The translations under genes and the position numbers were made by a program. The notes beneath the pieces were generated by a model. It was not told where the DNA came from. It made no database searches and was given only the letters and a program-made list of their open reading frames with translations. Below, piece by piece: positions 44,751 to 53,400 of a stretch of DNA of 64,000 nucleotides. How positions within the stretch are numbered: the first letter of the stretch is position 1; each line of letters opens with the position of its first letter. Origin of the DNA: Psychrobacter vallis. Lineage in GTDB: Bacteria > Pseudomonadota > Gammaproteobacteria > Pseudomonadales > Moraxellaceae. The stretch lies in contig NZ_CAJHBU010000004.1 of NCBI RefSeq assembly GCF_904846715.1, positions 165,995 to 229,994 of the forward strand. Reading direction: 5' to 3'.

Positions 44751-46250
44751 ATGAAATATACCACAAAGGCGCTAATAGCAGCCATGACCCTATGCGTGAG
44801 TGCAAGCGCCGTCGCCTCCAGTCACCGTGAAGCCCCTTCTATTACCAAAACCCCAAAAGTCGATGCCTCTGACTTTTATATGTTCAACAGCTATGAGAAT
44901 AACCGGTCAGATTATGTCACGATTATTGCCAACTATTTGCCTTTACAAGATGCTTACGGCGGACCCAATTATTTCGCCCTAGATCCAGATGCCCTTTATG
45001 AGATTCACATCGACAACAACGGTGACGCTGTTGAAGACATTACCTTCCAATTTGATTTTACTCAAAATTTAAATAGTATTGAAATCGATTCAGATCGTAA
45101 CCCATCAACACCAAATGTCGCCATACCTTTATCTAACGCTGGCGATGCCTCAAACCCTGCCAATGTCCAAACGAGCGAGAGCTATAACGTAACGATGGTC
45201 AAAGGTGATCGCCGTAGTGGTGCGCGTACCTCATTAGGCAATTTCGATAAACCATTTGATTATATCGGTACCAAGTCGTTTGCTGACTATCCGACATATG
45301 CTCGCAGCTTTATTAAGCCTCTAAATTTAGGCAGTTGTGGTACAGGCAGAGTGTTTGTCGGTCAGCGTGCTGAAGGTTTTGCCATTGATTTGGGCAGAGT
45401 GTTTGATTTAATCAATTTGAACCCACTGGGTGCACGTGATGGCGGTACCAACATACTAGCGGACAAAAACGTCACATCGATTGCGATGGAAGTGCCAAAA
45501 TCTTGTCTCGTCAATAGCACCAGTAAAGACCCTGTGATCGGCGCTTGGACGACTGCCAGTGTTCGTCAGGCGACACTAGTCAATCCGTCTCCTGCTTCTG
45601 GCATCAGCACCACCGCTAAAAAAGGTGGCGCATGGACGCAAGTTTCAAGATTGGGTATGCCGCTCGTCAACGAAGTGGTCATTGGTCTAAAAGACAAAGA
45701 CAAGTTTAATGCCTCAGAGCCAAAAGATGATGTTGCAAACTTCGCCCCTTATGTATTTTATCCGACGCTTCCAGCGTTGATTCAGACGTTATATCCAACG
45801 GCACCTGCGCCAACGAACTTCCCACGTCAAGATTTAGTGACCGCATTTTTAACAGGCGTTCCTACAGTGAACAAGCCTGCGAATACAAATCAAGTACCTG
45901 CAGATATGCTACGTTTGAACACTAGCATTGCAGCGGTACCTGCTGCAATGCAAAACGATTTGGGTGTAATTAGTATTATTCCTGGTCAGACCGATGGTCG
46001 TCCTAAGGCAGATGCTAAAGATGTTGCAGGCTTTCCAAATGGTAGACGCCCTGGTGATGATGTCACTGATATTGCATTGAGAGTATCGATGGGTGCCTTA
46101 TGTCATGCTGGTCTACCAGCTGCTGTCACCTGCGTACCTGCTGATGCAAAAGCTGGCAAAGCACCACTCACTGATGGTGCGCTCAAACCTGCTACTGAAT
46201 TTGACTCAGTCTTCCCTTATCTAACAACACCAACCCCAGGTGCTCGATAA
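44751..46250 (+). CDS. secreted DUF4331-domain protein
   Basis: This 499-residue protein has a clear Sec signal peptide (cleavage likely after VASS or ASA, residues 20-24). The DUF4331 opening SSHREAPSI...DASDFYMFNS follows, and DPDALYEIHIDNNGDAVEDITFQF includes a DxNxD calcium-site-like loop at residues 88-92. Two Cys pairs (SCGTGR; LCHAGLPAAVTC) could form disulphides. The molecular function of DUF4331 proteins is not established. It heads a plus-strand set with a small lipoprotein, a TPR protein and a HupE/UreJ-like membrane protein. Confidence 0.88.
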   Translation: MKYTTKALIAAMTLCVSASAVASSHREAPSITKTPKVDASDFYMFNSYENNRSDYVTIIANYLPLQDAYGGPNYFALDPDALYEIHIDNNGDAVEDITFQFDFTQNLNSIEIDSDRNPSTPNVAIPLSNAGDASNPANVQTSESYNVTMVKGDRRSGARTSLGNFDKPFDYIGTKSFADYPTYARSFIKPLNLGSCGTGRVFVGQRAEGFAIDLGRVFDLINLNPLGARDGGTNILADKNVTSIAMEVPKSCLVNSTSKDPVIGAWTTASVRQATLVNPSPASGISTTAKKGGAWTQVSRLGMPLVNEVVIGLKDKDKFNASEPKDDVANFAPYVFYPTLPALIQTLYPTAPAPTNFPRQDLVTAFLTGVPTVNKPANTNQVPADMLRLNTSIAAVPAAMQNDLGVISIIPGQTDGRPKADAKDVAGFPNGRRPGDDVTDIALRVSMGALCHAGLPAAVTCVPADAKAGKAPLTDGALKPATEFDSVFPYLTTPTPGAR

Positions 46251-46277
46251 GCTGAAACGAACCCAAGGAGAAATACT

Positions 46278-46559
46278 ATGCGCTATATAATGTTAGCCGT
46301 ATTGATCACTGGATCAGCTGCACTTTCTGGTTGTTTCAATGATAATGATAACAATGCTAGTAAACCCACAAATCCAGTCAATAACGATGTTGCAGTAGAC
46401 CAAGAAAAAGCTAAGTTGGCCGTTAGCAGGACTTCTGATGTGATTGACGCCAGTAATAATGTGGATACCGATGAGCCTCAAGATATCGATCGGATTATAC
46501 TTCCTGAAGCAAATTTGGCAGAACCTGTTGTAGTAGCAAATGCCAATGCCTCACTCTAG
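46278..46559 (+). CDS. small predicted lipoprotein of unknown function
   Basis: This 93-residue protein has an N-terminal signal ending in lipobox LSGC (residues 16-19) and a short Asn/Asp-rich tail (FNDNDNNAS). The rest is acidic with no recognised domain. AAGGAG lies about 9 bases before the ATG, and it starts 27 bp after the DUF4331 stop. Its conservation as part of the set would need comparison with other genomes. Confidence 0.8.
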   Translation: MRYIMLAVLITGSAALSGCFNDNDNNASKPTNPVNNDVAVDQEKAKLAVSRTSDVIDASNNVDTDEPQDIDRIILPEANLAEPVVVANANASL

Positions 46560-46581
46560 TATGACGTGAGATAAATCCAGC

Positions 46582-46612
46582 AAACACCTAGTCAGTATAC
46601 TGATTGGGTGTT
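46582..46612 (+). terminator. hairpin between small lipoprotein and TPR gene
   Basis: AAACACCTAGTCAG pairs imperfectly with CTGATTGGGTGTTT around TATA, followed by a modest T tract. It may attenuate transcription inside the gene set rather than end it. Confidence 0.6.
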
Positions 46613-46638
46613 TCTTTATGTTCTGAGTGAGATATTTT

Positions 46639-47883
46639 ATGCACTGGATTAAGTTCCCTATCGAATGCTTATTGTTATTATTCATTAGTAGTCAGCTTAT
46701 TCATGCTGCCCCCTTTATTCCAAAAGACGATCAACAAATTCTTGCGACCCTACCCGAAGACTCACCGCCACCGCGCTATCTAAGCACGGCTGACTTTGTG
46801 TCAGATACCGGCTCAAGCTCACTTGAGCAAACCGGTGAATTGTTAGAACGCGCTTATTTGCAAGGTGACCCAAGAGCACTCGGGCAAGCACGTGCGCAAT
46901 TGGATCAGAGCACCGACCAAAGTATCGATACACTCATGCTACAAGCGCGGGCACTGCAATCGGATCATAAATTCTCTGAAGCAAAAGAAGTGCTAAAACA
47001 AATATTAGACCAAGAACCCACTCATCCAGATGCGTTATTGACTCTATCTTCTTTACTGCTCGTCCAAGGTCAATTTACAGAAGCCATGAGCTACTGCCAA
47101 AAGCTCGATGATCCTTCGCTTCGCGTTTATGCATTAGCCTGCGAAGTTCAAATACAAAGTATGACAGGGGCGCTTGAATCAGCAAAACAAACGCTTAGTG
47201 GTCTGGCCGCCATTGCGCCTGGTCTAGACGCATCGACAGCGCGCTGGATTTATCTCATTCAAGCAGATGCAGCCCTGCGTAGTCAAGATGCCGCGCTTGC
47301 CACTCAAGTGTTTGATACGATGGATGATGAGACCGTGCCTGCACTCATGGCTCGCGCTGATTGGCTATTAAGTATCGGTAAGTACGAACAAGTCCGTGAC
47401 CTACTCGCAGACCATACGGATAAAGACGCGCTGTTACTACGGCTTATTACGGCTCAGATGAAATTGAATGATCCCAAAGCCAAGCAAAATTTAGCGTTGA
47501 TGAAAGAACGTATTGATGTCTGGCAAATACGTAAAGAAGATGCCCATATGCGAGAGCAAGCAACCTATGCCTTGCTCGCCAATCAGGTAGATTCAGCCCT
47601 TTCATTGGCGCAAAAAAACTGGCAACAACAGCGCGAAACCGCAGATATCGAGCTGTATGCCACCGCAGCACTCAAGGCAAATAGCCAAAAAGACATCGAT
47701 TTGATACGCCAGTTTATAACTGACACGCAGTTTGAATATCCAGCGCTCGAGCGCGATCTACGTGTGGGTAAAATCAGCGACTGTCTACACTGTCAAACTG
47801 CTCGCACGCAAGACTCGTCTATGCAAGTTAAAAGCATCCAACATTCAGGTGCACAAGTTCAGATCAAGGATAAGCCTTTATGA
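46639..47883 (+). CDS. periplasmic/secreted TPR-repeat protein
   Basis: The ATG at 46639 is preferred over a GTG four codons upstream and gives 414 residues. A signal peptide is visible (CLLLLFISSQLIHAAP). Several TPR-like helical pairs span about 70-350 (for example KFSEAKEVLKQILDQEPTHPDALLTLSSLLL). Near the C-terminus DCLHCQTA contains a CxxC pair that lacks the following His of a haem site. The stop overlaps the next ATG by 4 bp, indicating coupling with the HupE/UreJ-like gene. Partner protein unknown. Confidence 0.82.
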   Translation: MHWIKFPIECLLLLFISSQLIHAAPFIPKDDQQILATLPEDSPPPRYLSTADFVSDTGSSSLEQTGELLERAYLQGDPRALGQARAQLDQSTDQSIDTLMLQARALQSDHKFSEAKEVLKQILDQEPTHPDALLTLSSLLLVQGQFTEAMSYCQKLDDPSLRVYALACEVQIQSMTGALESAKQTLSGLAAIAPGLDASTARWIYLIQADAALRSQDAALATQVFDTMDDETVPALMARADWLLSIGKYEQVRDLLADHTDKDALLLRLITAQMKLNDPKAKQNLALMKERIDVWQIRKEDAHMREQATYALLANQVDSALSLAQKNWQQQRETADIELYATAALKANSQKDIDLIRQFITDTQFEYPALERDLRVGKISDCLHCQTARTQDSSMQVKSIQHSGAQVQIKDKPL

Positions 47884-49025
47884 GCGTACTTAGCAGACTT
47901 ATTTGGAGTCACACTTACCGTTATTTGACATTACTATTACTAATGGTAACTTGTACTCTAGTACAAGCGCATGAAGCCAGTACCGCTTACTTAAACCTGA
48001 CCAAAGATGATTCCACAAGTGCCGCAGACACTAGATACAAAGCTGAATACGAGTTATCACTGCGTGATTTGGCACTGCTCGTAGATATCGACCCAAACAA
48101 AGACAGTGAGGTCAGCTGGGCAGAAGTAAAGTCACAAACGCCGCTTATAGAGCAACTTATAACGTCTAAGATCACTCTAGAAAACGCTAACCAAGCCTGT
48201 AACGTCGCAAATTTTGCACCTTTGGCAATTAATACGCGTGGCGGTTTTAATTATTTATATGCCAATTTTGCACTACAATGCGAGCAGCCAATCGACAATC
48301 TTGATTATCAGATATTGGCAGGTATTGATGCCAACCACCGCCTGATATTGATGCAATCAGACTCTGATGCCCCATTGCAAGTGTTGGCTGTCGGACAAAG
48401 TCCATTGGGATCAGAGGCTGACTCTGGCTGGATGGCGATGGCGACAAACTTCCTTAAAAGCGGTGTCCACCATCTACTCATTGGTCTCGATCATCTGCTA
48501 TTTTTGTTTGTGTTACTCATTCCTGCGGTATACATTCGTAAGCAAAAACAGCTGGTTGCCGTTGCCAACCCAAAAGCGGCGCTACTTGAGGTTTTTTGGA
48601 TTGCCACGTCTTTTACACTGGCCCATTCCATCACCTTGAGCCTAGCAGCGCTACAAATCTTTAGTATTCCTGCGCGCTTTATCGAGTCGGTCATCGCATT
48701 ATCTATTGCGTTTGCCGCACTCAATAATTTGATGCCGATGCTGCGAGTGCGAGCCGTCTATTTGGCCTTCTTTTTTGGACTCATTCACGGCTTTGGTTTT
48801 GCCAATGTATTGGTGGACTTGCCACTCGACACAGGTTCGCGCGTGCTGGCACTATTGAGCTTCAATATTGGTATTGAGCTTGGGCAGCTAGCATTTATCG
48901 CGGTAGTATTTCCGATCGCACTATTGCTACGTCATACGACGTTCTATAAGTGGGGAATATTTTATATCGGATCGCTGATTGGTATCTTAGTGGCACTATG
49001 GTGGTTTTTTGAGCGGGCATTTTAG
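47880..49025 (+). CDS. HupE/UreJ_2-like membrane protein with periplasmic EF-hand-like domain
   Basis: Of 381 residues, a signal peptide (ends about residue 30, LVQA-H) is followed by a periplasmic domain of about 150 residues and then about seven membrane segments from about 185. The membrane part has HupE-type His motifs: VHHLLIGLDHLLFLF, TSFTLAHSITLSLAAL and FGLIHGFGFANVL. The periplasmic part carries a canonical EF-hand loop, DPNKDSEVSWAE (Asp71, Asn73, Asp75, Glu82). HupE proteins transport nickel or cobalt in characterised cases, but this branch is not characterised as far as I know. No urease or hydrogenase genes lie nearby. Confidence 0.85.
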   Translation: MSVLSRLIWSHTYRYLTLLLLMVTCTLVQAHEASTAYLNLTKDDSTSAADTRYKAEYELSLRDLALLVDIDPNKDSEVSWAEVKSQTPLIEQLITSKITLENANQACNVANFAPLAINTRGGFNYLYANFALQCEQPIDNLDYQILAGIDANHRLILMQSDSDAPLQVLAVGQSPLGSEADSGWMAMATNFLKSGVHHLLIGLDHLLFLFVLLIPAVYIRKQKQLVAVANPKAALLEVFWIATSFTLAHSITLSLAALQIFSIPARFIESVIALSIAFAALNNLMPMLRVRAVYLAFFFGLIHGFGFANVLVDLPLDTGSRVLALLSFNIGIELGQLAFIAVVFPIALLLRHTTFYKWGIFYIGSLIGILVALWWFFERAF

Positions 49026-49073
49026 CGCGTGATATCAACGTAGTCTTACTTATGAGAGATAAAAAAGGGAGAT

Positions 49074-49100
49074 AAAAAAGGAGTGCATCACTTCTTTTTT
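49074..49100. terminator. terminator between HupE-like and TonB-like genes
   Basis: AAAAAAGGAGTG pairs with CACTTCTTTTTT (one wobble) around a CAT loop, then T-rich sequence. It is positioned to serve both convergent genes. Confidence 0.8.
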
Positions 49101-49119
49101 ATTTTATGAATCACTGCTT

Positions 49120-50175
49120 TTAAGGTCTCTCATAAACCAGTGACATCGGTACAATGGCGTCAACCGCCTTATCATCTTTTATGATCGGGTTGAGTTGTCC
49201 TGCTCTTACTTGCGTCGTTGCGACAGCATCAACAATAGGACTGCCTGACGACTCAAGCAACTGTACTTCAGTGATATAGCCCTCTGTATCAATATGCAAC
49301 TCAAGCATTACGATAAAAACATCACCCAACCTACGATCGACACTACGCCATATAACTGAGGAGATACTAGTATTGGGTGCCTCTCCATCAATCCAACTGC
49401 CAGACTCCGCCATCACAGGCGACTCTTTATCAGTGGTGTCGTTCAAATTGCCATTATCATCCGCTTGTTGTTTTGCTTGGTCAGCAGCCAATGCTAGCAT
49501 ATGGCTGAACGCCTCGTATTCGGCTTGCCATTTTTCTTGCTCGGCGCGCTTTTGGTTGGCTTGTTTGGCAGCTGACCGCTTTTGTGCGGCTTGATCGCGA
49601 TTAAACTGCTCTGTCACGCTACGAATCATATCAGACAGATCATCCTCTGCTTCGTCTTTTGTATTGTCCGTTTTGTTAGAGATGCTTGCTATCTTTTTAG
49701 ATTCCACTATCGTTAGGTTTTGTACCGATGAAAAATTAGTAGGCTCCATTTCTGTGTCAGATTTTTCTGTAGGCAGTTCCGTACTTTTTACTGGAGCGAT
49801 GTATTTTTTTTCTGTTTTTGTTGTGAGTGGTTCAACTGCCTCCATTACTGGCAACGGTTTAACAGACTTAGCTTTTTCTGTTGACTCAGCGGGTGGTTTT
49901 TTAGGCAGTGAAGACTCTAAAGGCACGGGTTTAGACTGAGGCTCAGGAGTGAGAGCAGTTGTAGATGATGGATTTTTTTCAGGCTGTGCAGCCAAGGTTA
50001 TCAATTCCAATTGAATAACTTTTGGTTTATTTTTTGTTTCGAGAGGCTTTGGGCTATCTATGGACATCATCGCCCACACAGTGACCCCGTGTAGTAAAAT
50101 GACTAAAACGGTTATCCAAGCAGTGACAGGACGAGTAAATAAATTCGGTATCATAATAGCTATTAGAATACGCAT
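49120..50175 (-). CDS. TonB-like energy transducer
   Basis: The ATG at 50175 is preferred over an upstream TTG and gives 351 residues. One N-terminal membrane segment (VTAWITVLVILLHGVTVWAM) precedes a long Pro/Lys/Glu-rich periplasmic linker with an Ala/Lys/Gln coiled-coil-like stretch (about 195-235). The C-terminal TonB domain is VMLELHIDTEGYITEVQLLESSG...AVDAIVPMSLVY. No exbB/exbD or receptor gene is adjacent. It may energise an outer-membrane transporter elsewhere, or act as a TolA-like protein. Confidence 0.85.
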   Translation of the reverse strand: MRILIAIMIPNLFTRPVTAWITVLVILLHGVTVWAMMSIDSPKPLETKNKPKVIQLELITLAAQPEKNPSSTTALTPEPQSKPVPLESSLPKKPPAESTEKAKSVKPLPVMEAVEPLTTKTEKKYIAPVKSTELPTEKSDTEMEPTNFSSVQNLTIVESKKIASISNKTDNTKDEAEDDLSDMIRSVTEQFNRDQAAQKRSAAKQANQKRAEQEKWQAEYEAFSHMLALAADQAKQQADDNGNLNDTTDKESPVMAESGSWIDGEAPNTSISSVIWRSVDRRLGDVFIVMLELHIDTEGYITEVQLLESSGSPIVDAVATTQVRAGQLNPIIKDDKAVDAIVPMSLVYERP

Positions 50176-50353
50176 TAAAAACAAACCTGTATATGGATTT
50201 TTTTGGTTATTCAGCAAATAAGAACTGAAGGGTATAACCCTTTTTATTTTTTACTCTTTTGATATATTTACCTTTTTTAAATCAGTAAGTTACTAAAAAA
50301 CGATCTTGGGATAGCCAATATTGCATTGTTGCTTAAACTACTTATGTTTCATT

Positions 50354-50390
50354 CATAAAAAGCAAGACAACTATTGTCTTGCTTTTTATG
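50354..50390. terminator. strong hairpin terminator after the trimeric autotransporter
   Basis: A perfect 17-bp stem (CATAAAAAGCAAGACAA and its complement) closes a 3-base loop, 39 bp beyond the adhesin stop. On the minus strand it separates the adhesin from the TonB-like gene. Confidence 0.9.
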
Positions 50391-50428
50391 TTTTTCTATT
50401 TGCTTTACCACTGTATTTGAATTTTTAC

Positions 50429-53400
50429 TCAATCGAAATGAAAGCCTGCACCGATCGAGGCGCCAGCATTACCTTGCGTATCTGCGGTACCGTTTAGTTT
50501 CATGACCCAACGACCGTCGTTAGATAACTTAGAGAAGCCGATCGCGACTGCGCTTTCTCCATTGTATGTACCCACGCCGCCCCCAATCATTGACTTTCCT
50601 ACAATATAAGCCTGTGGTAGTGAAGACATCGCCATGGCTGCTGAAATACCAGCGTTTGCATCATCTTCGACTTCACCAATCTTATAGCCTAACTCATTCA
50701 TACTGTCGCCAAGTCTTCTACTAACCGCATCTAATTGGCCAAAATTCACGGCATCTCGAGGAGCCATACCATCAGCAACATTAGTGATCTTGTTCCCAGC
50801 GGCATTGATGCCACTTGCGGTCATACTAGGGCCACCAACCATAGTAATACCATTATCATTGATCGTGGTATTACCAGTAGTAACGCTATCTAAATTGATA
50901 TTACCGTTTAGATCAAACTTAATACTACTGCCCTCTGCCGTGGTCGTGATGTTATTACCACCTGTGAACGTAAGGACACTGCTATCCCCTACGGATTTGT
51001 TGATGTTAGCGCCACTATCTGCCCCAAAATTAAGTCCTGCATCCAGTCTATCCTTATTAGCCTTGATGTTTGTCACATTGGTTGCGATATTGGTGGTGTT
51101 AGTTGCGATATTAGTAGTGTTATTAGCAATGTTAGCCGTATTGGTTTGCACGTTTTCATTGATTGCAATGGTGCCTTGTCTGATAGACGCGATGGCACCA
51201 TCAATATTATCTTCACCTGTTCCACCAATATTACTATTAGTAAAAGTCCCATTTGTTGGATCATAAACAGTATTGCCACCGATAATGCTACTGATACCAC
51301 TACCTTGTGCGTAAAGCTGACTGCCATTGATAGCTTCTTGGCTGTCCGCTGTAACATCACCTTGTTGAACACGAGTAATTTTAGTGTTCGCGGCATCAAT
51401 ACCGTTTTTGGTAACGCTTGGACCACCTACAATCGTGAGTCCGTTATCGTTGATCGTTGTATCGCCAGTCGTAACACTAACCACACTGATATCTGGGTTC
51501 AGATTAAAGCTGATACCATTGGCAGGGACAACAGCCGCGTTTGCATTGGTAGTAAACGCTGTATTATCAGCCACTGTTCTAGACACTTTGATATTACCAT
51601 CTGTACTGTTCATATCAACACTACTTCCTTGTTTTATCATGGTGGCAATATCACCCTGAGCAGTGATTCCCCAACCTTGATCTAAGGCAATCGCTACTTC
51701 TCTTAATTGCTCAACGTTTACGGCATCAGTATTTAGTGTACCTTTACCCACGTTGCGAATAGGGTTGCCACCGTTATCTAGACCAATACTGCTTAGCATA
51801 ACCCTTGTACCAAAACCATTATCAATAAAGGTAAAGCCATTACTATTCATGATGCTATTGCCAGTTTGTATACTACCGACATCTCCCAAATTCAGCTGGT
51901 TGTTCAGTTTGACCTGAATACCAGTCGCAGAAGCAATGGTGGTAAGGTTGCTGTCACCCGTAACGTTAATAGTGTCACCTAACGCGAACTGCTGATCATT
52001 ATCGCTGTTACCATCACCGATTTTGATACCTTTAGCAATTTCATTATTGGTCGTTGTGAGCTGCGCGAAGTTTACGGCATCACTTGGTGCAATCCCTTCA
52101 GCAACTTTGATGATTCTATTATTGCCATTATCAAGTCCTTCATTGCTCAAAGTAATGGTCTGATTAGGGCCGTCAGTGATGGTGAGTCCTGCATTGTTAA
52201 GTATCGTACTTTCTGTTCTCACACTGCCTGTTCTACCCAGATTGATGTCCTTGGCCAACCTAACGTTCAGGTTGCCCTCGTCATCAGCAACGACCCCGAT
52301 GTTGTCCTCTGTCAGGTCTTTCGCTCCCCCTTGAATCGTCAACGTCTGACCAAGTTTACGGTTGACAACCACTGCGGTATCGTCTCCAGTAAAACCCAGT
52401 CCCAAGTCAACGGTACTGTTGGTTGCCTTTAATTGTCTGACGTTAACAACATCTGTATCGTCATCACCATCTGCCACATTAGTGATTTGATTACCGCCAT
52501 TATCCAGACCGGTGCTGCTTAGTCTGACGGTACTAGCGCCACTGAAGCTGACGCCACCCATGTTCAACAAGGTGTTGCCAGTGGTGACGCTGGTGAAGAC
52601 AACGTCATCTGCGGTTGCGACTTTGATACCACCATCCTCAGCAGTTAATACGATGTTGTCACCAGTGAGGAAGTTGGCGGTGTTGTCCCCTTTATTCAGG
52701 GTCTTGACCGTATCGCCGTCAATTTGTGTGACCACAGTCTGCATGGCGCTATCTGCTTTAACTAAGCTTGCTTTGCTTGTTTCACTTAGGTCAACGGCAT
52801 AGTCGGTCGTGTTAGTTACGGTGTCTTTGTCACCTGCTGTGACGGTGACTGCGGTAGATCCAGCTGACGCGGTGACGCCATCCGCGTTAATGGTATAGAC
52901 GTCCTGTCCGTTGCTGCCTGAGGTTTTTACCACATCGCTAATGTTGGTGCCTGCTCCAACTTCGGTTCTAGCAGCGGTAGTGGCGTTATTGAGCTGACTG
53001 ACGTTGACCGCGTCATCAACAGCAACACCTGCTTTGACGTTTGTGATCTTCTTACTGCCCGCATCAATACCACCAGATCGGGTCATGCTTGGACCATTAA
53101 GCATGGTCAGACCATCAGTCGTTAACAGGGTACTAGGAATGCCTAATGGTCCATTCACAAATACCCCAGCACCATTGACTGCTGTGCTGCCCAGTCCGTT
53201 GCCTGTTATGAGACCCAATCTATTAACTGTCGTGACAAGACCAAGGCCAAATGGACTACTAGATCCTATTTTGATGCTACCCGTACTGCCTAGATCAAGG
53301 TTGTCGTTTAGCTCTACTTCAATTTTACCGTTATTCACTCGCGTGTCGATATTGTTGTTAGAGCCGACCAATTCGACTGTTTGTCCCAGAGATTTTTGTA

